From contig NZ_JACHKT010000039.1 of assembly GCF_014204325.1 (NCBI RefSeq), positions 1 to 47,103 of the forward strand: DNA of 47,103 nucleotides, read 5' to 3'. Shown one piece after another: positions 33,729 through 42,830 of the stretch (its first letter is position 1; each line of letters opens with the position of its first letter). A program made the position numbers and the translations under genes. Under the pieces are notes generated by a model that was not told where the DNA came from, searched no databases, and saw nothing but the letters and a program-made list of their open reading frames with translations. This DNA is from Arcicella rosea (GTDB taxonomy: Bacteria; Bacteroidota; Bacteroidia; Cytophagales; Spirosomataceae).

Positions 33729-36290
33729 TTATCTCGGACGACCGCCACCTGCTGCTGGAGTAGCTGCTGGCTGTTGTTGTTGACCACCGCCGCCGTTTCC
33801 GCCTTCGCTACCTCCGTCTTTCAAGTCATCGTTATTCACAGATTTCTTTCTTTTCTTCGGTGCATCAAAAGTCATTTTTCCAATACGGTAACTGAAGTTA
33901 ATTTTGAAGTTCATGTTACGTAAAGTATTTGTACTTGTTTGCGAAATCGTTGATGATTCAATGCTATTATTAATTTTGAATCCATTAGGAGTAAAGAAGT
34001 TTTCAGCACCTAAACCAATACTTCCTTTTTTGTTCAAGAAGTCTTTCTTTACACTTAAGCTATAGATTCCAAAACCACCTTGGCTACCTTGTAATTGTAC
34101 TTGGCGACCACGGTAGAACGAGAATACTTGCAAACCCCAACCTTTTGTAAGATTATAACTACCGAACATTCTGAAACTTGCTACCCAACCTTCGTTTTTA
34201 GTATCACGATTATTGTTCAACTTAGAATAATAAATATCTGTTCCTCCACCCAATTGGAATTTGTTTGAAATATTCACGTTTCCAAATAAGTTCATCCCAT
34301 AAGCATCTTCATTACCAATGTTTTCATAGTTGGTTAAAATATAAGGAGATTTTCCTACCTCTTCTACGGTTCTTCTTACACTTTGAATAGAACCCGTTGT
34401 ATTACGCATAAACAATGCGGTAGTCAAGAATGTATTTTTGAAAAAAGTATTTACTGTAAACTCATAATTGTTCGTAAACTCTGGCGATAAGTTCGGGTTA
34501 CCTTCTGTAACATTTGAAGGGTTAGAAGCATTACGGTTCGGGTTCAAGAATTGTAATGAAGGTCTTTGAATACGACGGTTATAAGCTAATTTCAAAGTAG
34601 TTCCGCCTTTCAAACTTTTAGAGACATTGAAACTTGGTACAAATGTTCCATAGCTTGGAATGTTGATGTCAGTTTTAGTTCCACCTTCAGCTGTTTGAAT
34701 AGCGTTGATAGTTGTGTATTCGTAACGTCCACCTGCTTTGAAGCTATATTTTTTCTTTGTCGTTAAAGTATAAGAAAAATATGATGCCGCAATGTTTTGG
34801 TCATAATCTAATGAACCGCTATTTCCAATCTGAGTAAAATTACTGTTTACTTGTCTGAAAATTCCTTTTCCTCCAAATTCAATCATTTGTGTTTTCCCAA
34901 TTGGTGATTGATAATCAGCTTGTAAAGTAGCTTCTTGATTATAACTTGGGTTGATATTTGTAATACGACTCAAAGAATCTGGTACTCCACGAATGATGTT
35001 TGTAAAGTTATTCTTACGATCATTACGACTAAATTGAGCTGATAAACTGAATTCTTGCTGTGGTTTTGCAAAAAGGTGAGTGTAATCAACGTTCAAATCT
35101 ACTGTTCCTGAATTATCTTTTGTTTCTACATCACGAATAGTTGAAGTATTTGTACCATTAGTTCTCTTGATAATAGTAGATAGAGCATCTTGAAAAGTAC
35201 TCTGATTTCTAGCACCATAACGAGCAGAAGCTGTAATTGAATTAGTTTTGTTGATGTCCCAATCCCAACCTAATTGGTAAGAACCAAACAATCCATTGTT
35301 ACGAGTAGCTGCACTTTGTGTAGTACTTGTTCCATCAGATTTAGCAATTTGTGTATTTACAAAATCTCCGTTTACGTTGTAAGTAGCACGACCAAAACCA
35401 CCTAAAGAAAAGCCCATATTACCTTTTCTATAGTTTCCGTTCAACGACATATTTCCACCACGAATACCAACACTGCTATCAAAATTCAAGGTTAAACCTT
35501 GTAAAGTATTCTTTTTAGTGATGATATTGATAATCCCAGAAGAACCTTCTGCATCGTATTTAGCCGAAGGAGAAGTAATTACTTCAACCGACTTAATCAT
35601 GTCTGAAGGAATTTGTTTCAAAGCATCTGCTACGCTACTTGCTACAATTGTTGAAGGCTTGTTATTAATCAATACTCTTACGTTTTGGCTACCACGAAGG
35701 GTAACGTTTCCGTCTAAATCTACCGATAATGAAGGTACTTTTCTTAAAACATCTGTTGCATCGCCACCTTTATTGGTTCCGTCTTTTTCAGCGTTGTAAA
35801 CCATTCTATCAACTTTATCTTCAATTAAAGAACGTTGTCCCTCTACGGTAACTTCTTGTAAAATCTGACTTGTTTGGCTTAATTTAATCACGCCTAAATC
35901 AATTTCATCATTTTTGTTAACAATTTTCACATCTACTCTTTTAGACTGATAACCCAAGAAAGTTATCGCTAATACGTATTCGCCAGTAGCTACTTTTGCT
36001 AAAGTAAATTTACCTTTATCATCACAAACTGTTCCATCAACTGGCTTGTTTGTTGCTTTTACGATTAATGCTACGCTGGCAAATTCAACTGCTTTAGTAG
36101 CCGCTGAATCTATGATATAACCCGTAATTTTTGCTGAGCCTTTTGGTGCTGCCTGAGCAGTGCCAGGAAGTGGAGTCGTCTCTTTCGGACGTCCGCCGCC
36201 CATTCCTCCCATTCCGCCACCTGGAAACTGAGCGAAAAGATTGGTACTGATAAGACTGATTAACGTTAATGATAATAATAATTTTTTCAT
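33729..36290 (-). CDS. Outer-membrane beta-barrel protein (TonB-receptor-like, OMP_b-brl_3 type)
   Basis: The 853-residue protein has a signal peptide ending near FAQ and then a glycine/methionine-rich linker (GGGMGGMGGG). A CarboxypepD_reg-like domain follows (ITGYIIDSAATKAVEFASVAL). A plug-like domain carries EDKVDRMVYNAEKD, DVLRKVPSLSVDLDGNVTLRG and IKSVEVITSPSAKYDAEGSSGIINIITKK. A large beta-barrel follows, ending with a Q/A/G-rich tail after KKRKKS. Such barrels resemble TonB-dependent receptors without a SusD partner; the ligand is unknown. I chose ATG 36290 because it starts the signal peptide. The frame is open a further 74 codons upstream, but without any family similarity. Confidence 0.87.
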   Translation of the reverse strand: MKKLLLSLTLISLISTNLFAQFPGGGMGGMGGGRPKETTPLPGTAQAAPKGSAKITGYIIDSAATKAVEFASVALIVKATNKPVDGTVCDDKGKFTLAKVATGEYVLAITFLGYQSKRVDVKIVNKNDEIDLGVIKLSQTSQILQEVTVEGQRSLIEDKVDRMVYNAEKDGTNKGGDATDVLRKVPSLSVDLDGNVTLRGSQNVRVLINNKPSTIVASSVADALKQIPSDMIKSVEVITSPSAKYDAEGSSGIINIITKKNTLQGLTLNFDSSVGIRGGNMSLNGNYRKGNMGFSLGGFGRATYNVNGDFVNTQIAKSDGTSTTQSAATRNNGLFGSYQLGWDWDINKTNSITASARYGARNQSTFQDALSTIIKRTNGTNTSTIRDVETKDNSGTVDLNVDYTHLFAKPQQEFSLSAQFSRNDRKNNFTNIIRGVPDSLSRITNINPSYNQEATLQADYQSPIGKTQMIEFGGKGIFRQVNSNFTQIGNSGSLDYDQNIAASYFSYTLTTKKKYSFKAGGRYEYTTINAIQTAEGGTKTDINIPSYGTFVPSFNVSKSLKGGTTLKLAYNRRIQRPSLQFLNPNRNASNPSNVTEGNPNLSPEFTNNYEFTVNTFFKNTFLTTALFMRNTTGSIQSVRRTVEEVGKSPYILTNYENIGNEDAYGMNLFGNVNISNKFQLGGGTDIYYSKLNNNRDTKNEGWVASFRMFGSYNLTKGWGLQVFSFYRGRQVQLQGSQGGFGIYSLSVKKDFLNKKGSIGLGAENFFTPNGFKINNSIESSTISQTSTNTLRNMNFKINFSYRIGKMTFDAPKKRKKSVNNDDLKDGGSEGGNGGGGQQQQPAATPAAGGGRPR

Positions 36291-36657
36291 AAATATAATT
36301 TTATAGTGTTCGCTCTTTTTTGTAATTAGAAACAAAGTTGGGGTAAATAGTTTATTGTATAAATTAAAAAAGTACAAATGGATTGATTTTGAGATAAAAG
36401 GAAAAGCAGGAAAATCAAGCATTAGACAAGGATACAACACAAAAATTGCATACTCGTCTCTTAGATTATGACTATTTTCGACCAAATACAGAAGTGTGTC
36501 GGTGAATGACAATTATTTCAGGACTCAATTTTAAGAAGCCCCAAATTGTGCATTTTTTTGAAGTGAAGGCAAGACAAATTGATGTTGATATTGTCAATTT
36601 TCTCACCTTCTTTGTGTGGTATTTTATGGTAGATTGAGATTTACACTCGACAAAAAA
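36291..36657. other. Intergenic region upstream of the outer-membrane barrel gene
   Basis: The gap separates the barrel gene from the YpdA-type gene, both on the minus strand. It should hold the promoter of the barrel gene; the nearest -7-like word is caactttg (minus strand, about 36342), with one mismatch and no clear -33 partner. Nothing else can be supported. Confidence 0.4.
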
Positions 36658-37656
36658 TCAATAATTAGGTTGATGAATTTCTTTCCCAGTAATTTTCTGT
36701 AAAATTTTAACCGCATGAATTCTTGAATTTTCAATAAACAAAGAATGTGTATTCATGCCTCCACAAATTACGCCAGCTAAATAGACATTTGGCAAATTCG
36801 TTTCTTGGGTTTCTTCATCATAAGTAGGTTTCAATACTTCATCGTTTGATAAAGTAATACCTATTTTCCGCAAGAAATCTAAATTAGGTTGATAGCCCGT
36901 CATGGCAATTACATAATCATTTTGAATGGTAACGATACCTTCTGGCGTTTTGATGTCTATTTCATCTTGACGAACAGCCGCTACTTCTGAATTAAAATAA
37001 GCTTTAATAGTACCTTCTTTGATCCTGTTTTCAATATCTGGTTTTGCCCAGTACTTTACTCTGCTTCCAATTTCACTTTGTCTGATAATCATGGTTACTT
37101 CCGCTCCTTTTCTCCATGTTTCCAAGGCTGCATCAACCGCTGAATTATTCGCACCAACTACAGCTACTTTTTGTAAAGCATAAAAATGTGGTTCTTCGTA
37201 ATAGTGTGTTACTTTCGGTAAATCCTCGCCGGGCACGTTCATTAAATATGGAATATCGTAAAAACCCGTCGCAATAATAATGTGCTGTGCTTGATATTCC
37301 GCTTTATTCGTTTTCAGTGTATAATTAATTTCATCATTTTCTTGATTTGTCCTGCTGATTTGCTCAACACTTTCAAAAAGTTTAATATGTAATTTTCGGT
37401 GAATAGCAACTCTGCGATAATACTCCAAAGCTTCTGAACGAGTAGGCTTGGCATTATTAGAAACAAAAGGAACATCTCCAATTTCTAGTCTATCCGAAGT
37501 ACTAAAAAAAGTCATGTTTGCTGGATAATTATACAGTGAATTCACCAAACAGCCTTTTTCTAAAATCACATAATTTAAACCAGCCGATTGAGCTTCCAAT
37601 CCACAAGCCAAACCAATAGGGCCACCGCCAATAATAATCAAGTCGTAATGTTGCAT
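36658..37656 (-). CDS. ypdA: YpdA-family flavoprotein disulfide reductase (putative bacillithiol disulfide reductase)
   Basis: The 332-residue enzyme has an N-terminal FAD site (IIIGGGPIGLACGLEA, about 8-23) and a second NAD(P)H site (VAVVGANNSAVDAALE, about 163-178). The YpdA-type segments LEKGCLVNSLYNYPANMTFFSTSDRLEIG and PTRSEALEYYRRVA are present. YpdA reduces bacillithiol disulfide with NADPH in Firmicutes; many Bacteroidota carry the protein. There is no CxxC redox pair, matching YpdA rather than thioredoxin reductase. I chose ATG 37656; a longer frame from 37692 would overlap the terminator of the upstream gene. Confidence 0.87.
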   Translation of the reverse strand: MQHYDLIIIGGGPIGLACGLEAQSAGLNYVILEKGCLVNSLYNYPANMTFFSTSDRLEIGDVPFVSNNAKPTRSEALEYYRRVAIHRKLHIKLFESVEQISRTNQENDEINYTLKTNKAEYQAQHIIIATGFYDIPYLMNVPGEDLPKVTHYYEEPHFYALQKVAVVGANNSAVDAALETWRKGAEVTMIIRQSEIGSRVKYWAKPDIENRIKEGTIKAYFNSEVAAVRQDEIDIKTPEGIVTIQNDYVIAMTGYQPNLDFLRKIGITLSNDEVLKPTYDEETQETNLPNVYLAGVICGGMNTHSLFIENSRIHAVKILQKITGKEIHQPNY

Positions 37657-37696
37657 AAATTTTAAGTAAAAATCTTCTTTGTTGGCTAACAAACAA

Positions 37697-37730
37697 AAGC
37701 CCGCAAGAGTTCTGAAACGCTTGCGAGCTT
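37697..37730 (-). terminator. Terminator after the DUF2807 gene
   Basis: On the minus strand aagctcgcaag pairs with cttgcgggctt (11 pairs, one G-U) around a 12-base loop, followed by ttgtttgtt. It ends the PadR-PspC-DUF2807 transcript and separates it from the YpdA gene. Confidence 0.85.
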
Positions 37731-37751
37731 AGTTTTTAATTAATGGTAAAT

Positions 37752-38465
37752 TTATTCAGCACTTTTTACTGAAGAAGCACCAGAAACATCAGATCTGACA
37801 GCAGGTTGACCTTTATATCTTAATGAGGATGCTCCGCTTGCCTCTACATTCAAGGTTTTGCTTGCATTTACTTTAGCAGAACTTGCACCAGAAACCTCAG
37901 CATCAACATCTCTTGCAATAAAATTATAAGAATCAACACTACTTGCACCAGATAAATCAAAGTTTAGTTTAGAGGTTTTGCCATTCAATTTCAACCTAGA
38001 TGCTCCAGAGCAATCTAAATTTACTTTGTCGGCATTAATATTTATCTCTGAATTGGCAGCACCAGAAAATTTCAAAGTGATGTCTTCTAAATCATTAAAT
38101 CCAGAAATTTTAGATTTCGTTGCTCCTGAAAAATCAACTTGTTTCAGATTTGGCATCACAATCGTAAAGCTTACTCTTTTACGATTATTATTCCATTTCC
38201 AACCTTTTCCATCACGATACTTCACAATCAGTGTACTACCGCTTAATCTTACATCCAAATCCTCAAGGTCTTCTGAACGTTCAGCATCTACTTGTACTTT
38301 GTAAGTATTTCCGTATTTCACATCAATTACAAAAGCACTTGCCATGTCTAACTTATCAAAACCTTTTAACGAATACTCTTTTGTATTCTGAGCAAAAAGG
38401 ACTTGAGCAAATCCTAACAAAAAAAACATTAATACTGAGTTACGAAAGTAGGGTTTAGTTTTCAT
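37752..38465 (-). CDS. Exported DUF2807 (GIN-domain) protein
   Basis: The 237-residue protein has a signal peptide (LMFFLLGFAQVLFAQ). The rest is a right-handed beta-helix-like DUF2807 domain with recurring short strands, ending in the repeats DLSGASSVDSYNF, EVSGASSAKVNAS, EASGASSLRY and DVSGASSVKSAE. This family is described as putative auto-transporter adhesins, without firm function. It follows the PspC-DUF2807 gene, whose C-terminus carries the same kind of domain, in the same direction with a 156-base gap. The pair may be partners at the envelope (inference). Confidence 0.88.
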   Translation of the reverse strand: MKTKPYFRNSVLMFFLLGFAQVLFAQNTKEYSLKGFDKLDMASAFVIDVKYGNTYKVQVDAERSEDLEDLDVRLSGSTLIVKYRDGKGWKWNNNRKRVSFTIVMPNLKQVDFSGATKSKISGFNDLEDITLKFSGAANSEININADKVNLDCSGASRLKLNGKTSKLNFDLSGASSVDSYNFIARDVDAEVSGASSAKVNASKTLNVEASGASSLRYKGQPAVRSDVSGASSVKSAE

Positions 38466-38621
38466 AGTTTTTGAAACATTGTTTAACTGTTGGATTAAGT
38501 AGCGATTAGTTTTTTATCAACCAATTTTGTTTCGCCGTTTATTAGATGAAATTTAGAGCTTAAACGTTGCATAGACTTTCAATTTTTTATGAAAGGTTTT
38601 TGCAAAGGATAAATCCGATAC

Positions 38622-41069
38622 TTATTCACGGTCTTTTGTTACCGAGCCACCTGCTTGTACTGAACGAGTAATAGAAGGTTCGCCACGGTAATGAATCGTT
38701 CCCATTGAAGTAGTTTTGGCTTCTAATTTTTCATGTACATTAATTTCTGCCGAAGCCATATCTTTTACTTCTACTTTGGCTTTATTTACTTCTAAATCAA
38801 AAGATTCTAATTTTGATTCATTGGCTAATTTGGCATTTAGCTCATCGTATCTGCCTTTTATTTTTAATATTGAACCATTTTCGAGACCGAGTTCTAAGGT
38901 TTCTCCTTCAAAATATTTGATTTTACTTGTACCAACACTTCCTTTTACGAAATAGCCTTTGAGCTTGGGCATGGTGATGTGAATTTCATAAATATCCGAA
39001 GCAGTTGCATTCCCTTTCGCCTCCAAAACCAAAGTATTGTTTTTGATTTCGGCTTGGATGCTACTTAAAATATCAGAATTTGTTCCGCTGATTTCTACTT
39101 TGTACTCATCTCCTTGACGAACTTGTACATCGGTAACGCCCCCTAATTTGATGTCGATATATTCAAAATCTTTTAACGGCAAGGTTTGAATGGCTACTCC
39201 TTGTTGAAATTCGTCTGAATCGTTATCATCATCATTTTGATTATCTTGAGAATACACTTTCGGAAAACGATTCTGACAAACTAATTCTCCATCTTTCGTA
39301 AATTGCCACAATGAACCTTTAAATAAATCGCCATTGCTTTCGTCAAAATATCCTCCATCAAAATCATTATCAACAAAACTTGCAAATCCACGGGTCATAG
39401 AGAATGACTTTCCATAAGGAATATAGACTTTCATTCTGATTCTTTGGTCACGGAAATAAGCATCATCTTTGAATTCAAATCTATCGTCAAACTTCAAAAT
39501 AGAGTCTTTCTGAATGATATTATACGTAACAGCCATTGCATTGATTTCAGCATCTTTTTTATCAACGCCATCAGCTCTAAAGATTTTCTCGATTTTAATA
39601 ACTTCTCCGTCGTAGCCAATTAGTTCTACTGAAGGTTCCCAGTCTTGGTCTAAACCAGTCGAAGTAATATCAAAAATTGGTATTTTCTTGTCAAAATTAA
39701 ACGTTACGTTTTCTTCAATTGAAGCAGTTTTAGCGAAATTCTTGGCATATTTTACTCCTGTGTACATCGTAATTAATAAACCAATCAAGAATACGCCTAA
39801 CAAACTTTGCCAAGTAATTGGCGTAAATAAATTTCTACGAATCACCAACGAAACACCTGCACAAGCTACCAAAAAGGCAGGAACTGCTAAGGCTAAAAAC
39901 CCACCTAAAAACAATATCGGAGAAGCATCACGAGCAATTAAACCTACTGGAAAATGGTCGCCGATATACACATTTGCGTTTTCTAAAGCTGTTAAACCAA
40001 CAAAAAGCGAGAAGAAAAGAGCGATGATAAATACTACTCCCGAAAATGCCATCATGCCACCAACAAAAATACGAGCCACCGAAGCCAAAAACACCGTGAT
40101 TGGACCCAAAGCTTTGAATACCTGAGAAATAATTCTAAAAGGTAATAACAATAATCTCGTTAATGGTTCTTCAGGTTTATCTTCTGTATGTAAAGTACGT
40201 TTGATATTCGATTCGATGTTTTCAAGCGTAATAGGTTCGCCAGACATTTGCATTTTATCGGTTAAAGATTTGGCTTCTGGAGCAATTGCCCAGAGAATCA
40301 GGTACAAAACAATACCCGAACCAAAAAGAAAAATACTTAGCACAAAGACAAAACGAAGCATTCCTAAATCCCAACCAGTATAAGAAGCAATACCACTTAC
40401 TACGCCACCCATTACTTTTCCGTCTGGATTACGATAGAATTTACGAATTCTTTCATCTTCTTCTAAAATGGCATTTGCAGGAAAAGCAATCCAGCAAGCG
40501 ATATACAAAACAAAAGTAATTCCACTTAAAATTCCTGCTGTGATTGGACCAATTCCTAATAAACAAAATAAGAATGCTAAGCGAATCCAAAGGGGATCAA
40601 AACCCAAATTATGAGCTAAACCTGCACAAACACCCCCTAATAATTTTCTTTTTGTATCACGGTAAAGTTTGCGGTCACGTGGTTCATATTTGAAGTTTTC
40701 AAAACTACTTGAAGCTTTTTCTTGTGAAGATTCTTGTTTCTTTTCTTCTTTTTTAGTTTCCTCTTTTTTCTGTCCATTTACTGCGAAATCTTCCTCTTCT
40801 TCGATTGCAGCAAAATCTGAAACAGAACCCATAGAAGCAATCAAACCATCTACGTCTTCCAGTGTAATTACTTGAGAATCCTCACTTTTATGTTTTGTCC
40901 AAAATTTTTCAGCAATTCTGGCTTCAATGTCAGCAACAATTTCTTTTGAACCTTCATAAGAAGCAAAATACTTCTGAATGGATTTCAGGTAGGCATTTAA
41001 TCGCTCGAAGCCGTCTTCTTCGATATGAAAAACTATGCCTGCAATATTGATTGATATGGTCTTTTTCAT
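38622..41069 (-). CDS. PspC-domain membrane protein with C-terminal DUF2807-like domain
   Basis: The 815-residue protein begins with a helical domain (about 1-90, MKKTISINIAGIVFHIEEDG) and a lysine/glutamate linker. Two PspC domains follow (about 134-197, KLLGGVCAGLAHNLG; about 210-265, KVMGGVVSGIASYTG), then further membrane helices (about 320-440). A C-terminal domain with DUF2807-type strands ends near RSVQAGGSVTKDRE. PspC proteins sense or counter envelope stress. The combined PspC-DUF2807 form is typical of Bacteroidota. It is encoded 71 bases after the PadR gene in the same direction, so PadR probably controls it. Confidence 0.88.
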   Translation of the reverse strand: MKKTISINIAGIVFHIEEDGFERLNAYLKSIQKYFASYEGSKEIVADIEARIAEKFWTKHKSEDSQVITLEDVDGLIASMGSVSDFAAIEEEEDFAVNGQKKEETKKEEKKQESSQEKASSSFENFKYEPRDRKLYRDTKRKLLGGVCAGLAHNLGFDPLWIRLAFLFCLLGIGPITAGILSGITFVLYIACWIAFPANAILEEDERIRKFYRNPDGKVMGGVVSGIASYTGWDLGMLRFVFVLSIFLFGSGIVLYLILWAIAPEAKSLTDKMQMSGEPITLENIESNIKRTLHTEDKPEEPLTRLLLLPFRIISQVFKALGPITVFLASVARIFVGGMMAFSGVVFIIALFFSLFVGLTALENANVYIGDHFPVGLIARDASPILFLGGFLALAVPAFLVACAGVSLVIRRNLFTPITWQSLLGVFLIGLLITMYTGVKYAKNFAKTASIEENVTFNFDKKIPIFDITSTGLDQDWEPSVELIGYDGEVIKIEKIFRADGVDKKDAEINAMAVTYNIIQKDSILKFDDRFEFKDDAYFRDQRIRMKVYIPYGKSFSMTRGFASFVDNDFDGGYFDESNGDLFKGSLWQFTKDGELVCQNRFPKVYSQDNQNDDDNDSDEFQQGVAIQTLPLKDFEYIDIKLGGVTDVQVRQGDEYKVEISGTNSDILSSIQAEIKNNTLVLEAKGNATASDIYEIHITMPKLKGYFVKGSVGTSKIKYFEGETLELGLENGSILKIKGRYDELNAKLANESKLESFDLEVNKAKVEVKDMASAEINVHEKLEAKTTSMGTIHYRGEPSITRSVQAGGSVTKDRE

Positions 41070-41140
41070 GTTTGAATGAATATATGAGTGAAATACCCAG
41101 ATGCTATTTTAAATATTTGTTTGGCTTTTAAAGGATTGGT

Positions 41141-41509
41141 TTAAACGCCTTCTTCTTCTGACTCTTTGTTGTGATGATGAAAAGATTCGTGAATGATTTG
41201 ATTCACAGAAGCTTGGAGTTCATTCCAAGTTTCTCCGAATTGCTCAAGGAAAATTTTACCAGTGTCAGTAAGAATATAATATTTTCTTGGCGGACCAGAT
41301 ACAGATTCCACCCATTTGTAATCTAACAATCCTGAGTTTTTCAAGCGAGTAAGCAAAGGATAAAGTGTACCTTCCACAACCATTATTTTGGCGGAAGTCA
41401 ACTCCTCTAGCATATCTGAGGCATATACTTCTCCTCGGGAAATGATGTGCAGGATACAAAATTCTAAAATCCCTTTCCGCATCTGCACTTTGGCATTTTC
41501 TAAATCCAT
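41141..41509 (-). CDS. PadR-family transcriptional regulator
   Basis: The 122-residue protein has the PadR winged-helix pattern: RKGILEFCILHIISRGEVYASDMLEEL, GTLYPLLTRLKNSGLLDYKWVESVSGPPRKYY, then a helical dimerisation tail. PadR proteins are repressors, often of the genes next to them. It opens the operon with the PspC and DUF2807 genes and is preceded by a promoter with a repeated 9-mer overlapping the -33 element, consistent with autoregulation. The inducer is unknown. Confidence 0.94.
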   Translation of the reverse strand: MDLENAKVQMRKGILEFCILHIISRGEVYASDMLEELTSAKIMVVEGTLYPLLTRLKNSGLLDYKWVESVSGPPRKYYILTDTGKIFLEQFGETWNELQASVNQIIHESFHHHNKESEEEGV

Positions 41510-41603
41510 ATTGTTAATTTATGTTTAAAATCGTTCGTAACTACTGGTAGTAAATATTTGTCTATTTGCTTCATCTCTAAAAGCTTATAGCTTAATGCTG
41601 GAA

Positions 41604-41643
41604 CAAAGATATAAAAAGGTACTATGCAATGCAAGGTACTATG
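41604..41643 (-). promoter_or_regulatory. Promoter and probable PadR operator
   Basis: On the minus strand a -7 element TATCTTTG (41604-41611) and a -33 TTG (41632-41634) are 20 bases apart, matching the Bacteroidota consensus. The direct repeat ggtactatg occurs at 41618-41626 and 41635-41643 (17-base period), overlapping the spacer and the -33 region. A protein bound there would block the promoter. The start of transcription would be near 41597, giving a leader of about 88 bases to the PadR ATG. Confidence 0.72.
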
Positions 41644-41736
41644 GGAAAATATTTTCATATTTAGACAAATGGAGCTAAATAATTACAAAAGGAAAAAAAT
41701 GAAGGAAAATAAAAGCAAAGAAGTTGAGGTTGGCAC

Positions 41737-41922
41737 AAAAAAATTTGGCGAGCCTTATTAAGGTTCGCCAAAATGTATCACTAACACACCAAAATATGGT
41801 TTCGAGTTCAAAGAGAAAACTCCTCTTACTAAAAACCTATTTGAAAATATAGATATTCACGATTGTCTCTATGACAGAACGCTACATTAATCTTCAATAG
41901 AAATAAAAAACAACATAAATGC
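41737..41922 (-). ncRNA. Candidate structured small RNA, about 185 nt
   Basis: The segment has its own promoter (41929-41959) and ends at a 13-pair hairpin (41744-41756 with 41760-41772, one A-C mismatch on the transcribed strand) followed by seven T. No reading frame of note lies inside. Nested pairing is possible in the middle: ggttt 41798-41802 with aaacc 41833-41837, around aagag 41811-41815 with ctctt 41823-41827. PadR has a separate promoter downstream, so this is not obviously its leader. The length is in the range of 6S RNA, but I see no decisive 6S feature and assign no family. It could also be a long untranslated region ending in an attenuator. Confidence 0.55.
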
Positions 41923-41928
41923 TAGTAA

Positions 41929-41959
41929 CAAACTTATAACAATAACTTGTTAATTCAAA
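41929..41959 (-). promoter_or_regulatory. Promoter of the candidate small RNA
   Basis: On the minus strand, TTTG (41956-41959), 19 bases, then TAAGTTTG (41929-41936): an exact match to the Bacteroidota housekeeping consensus. The predicted start is near 41922. There is no protein-coding start within the next 180 bases. Confidence 0.65.
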
Positions 41960-42146
41960 TTTGTAATATCATTTTCTTATTATACGGTTAAAAACTTCGT
42001 TTTTATTATCAATTGGTAATCATAAGAGATTAAATCTTAGGCTTATCTTTGATATTTCTTTCCAAGAATAATTCTAATTTGTATTTAATCCAGTACAAAT
42101 AATATTTAAACTCTAAAAAATAGAAAAAGTAACAAGTTTTGAGTAT
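41960..42146. other. Remaining intergenic region below the 42147 gene
   Basis: This AT-rich stretch lies between the small-RNA promoter and the stop of the minus-strand gene at 42147. I see no strong hairpin terminator for that gene and no reading frame. Confidence 0.4.
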
Positions 42147-42686
42147 TTATTTTTTTTCAATGACAGTAATTTTATTATCGCAATTCATAAATCTTCCCCC
42201 ATAAACGTCTTCATATAAAACTTTAAAATGAAAAGAAGTATCAGTAATTACCTTGTAGCCCAGATGTTTTACCAACACTTCATTACGCTTCAAAGTATAA
42301 ATCTGTAATTCTTCCCCAATTTTCATAACGCTTCCCTCTTCTAAATCGTCAAAATAATAAGGAAACTTATTGAAATCACTCCCATTTTTCTGATTCCATT
42401 CTTTAGTAAAAAATTTAGCAAAAGAATCATACTTTTTTTGCTTGTAATAAATCTCTATTTCTTTTATAAACGCCGGACCAACGCCTTTGTTTTCACAATT
42501 ATAATAAAAAAAATCATTATCATAAACTCCACCTTCAAACCATAAATATGGATACACCGAAGCTTTTTGTTGTTCTCTTGAAATCTTTAATTGTTCAAGA
42601 TAAATAAAAATAGAAATTACGCTGGTAAGAATCGCCACTGTACCTACCATCAATTCAATGTTCAGCTTGTGATTAAAGATTTTCAT
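42147..42686 (-). CDS. Small single-pass membrane protein of unknown function
   Basis: The 179-residue protein has one membrane helix (ELMVGTVAILTSVISIFIYLEQL, about 11-33) followed by a short basic/glutamine-rich neck and a soluble domain of about 140 residues. That domain includes VYPYLWFEGGVYDNDFFYYNCENKGVGPAFIKEIEIYY, a beta-rich pattern seen in many uncharacterised bacterial proteins. I do not recognise a named family. It is divergent from the TonB-dependent receptor gene and on the same strand as, but apart from, the small RNA. Confidence 0.72.
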   Translation of the reverse strand: MKIFNHKLNIELMVGTVAILTSVISIFIYLEQLKISREQQKASVYPYLWFEGGVYDNDFFYYNCENKGVGPAFIKEIEIYYKQKKYDSFAKFFTKEWNQKNGSDFNKFPYYFDDLEEGSVMKIGEELQIYTLKRNEVLVKHLGYKVITDTSFHFKVLYEDVYGGRFMNCDNKITVIEKK

Positions 42687-42739
42687 AAAAAAGATTTTAG
42701 CTTATATTTTGTTTAAAATTCCCTCCTAAAAATACTTAG

Positions 42740-42806
42740 TTCATCCTTGATAATCATCATTTCGTCGGAAAACAATTCAAGAAATATTCTTTTTGAACTT
42801 GTTTTG
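42740..42806 (+). promoter_or_regulatory. Probable activator-dependent promoter of the TonB receptor (LytTR-like site A)
   Basis: Two half-sites, TTCATCCTTG at 42740 and TTCGTCGGAA at 42761, begin 21 bases apart. A -7-like TTGTTTTG (one mismatch to TAnnTTTG) lies at 42799, 38 bases after the second half-site, with no -33 element. The same arrangement precedes the gene at 45187. The receptor ATG is 25 bases further on. Confidence 0.5.
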
Positions 42807-42830
42807 AAGCATCAAATAAACAACACGACG

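Noticed and set aside
36291-36512. 74-codon extension of the outer-membrane barrel protein
   Set aside because: It precedes a good signal peptide and would prevent export; the ATG at 36290 fits better.
41737-41922. Riboswitch or leader of padR
   Set aside because: padR has its own consensus promoter after the hairpin and T-run; a separate RNA is more likely, though read-through cannot be excluded.
42747-42830. 28-codon extension of the TonB receptor from a TTG
   Set aside because: It overlaps the regulatory half-sites and -7 element and lies before the signal peptide.
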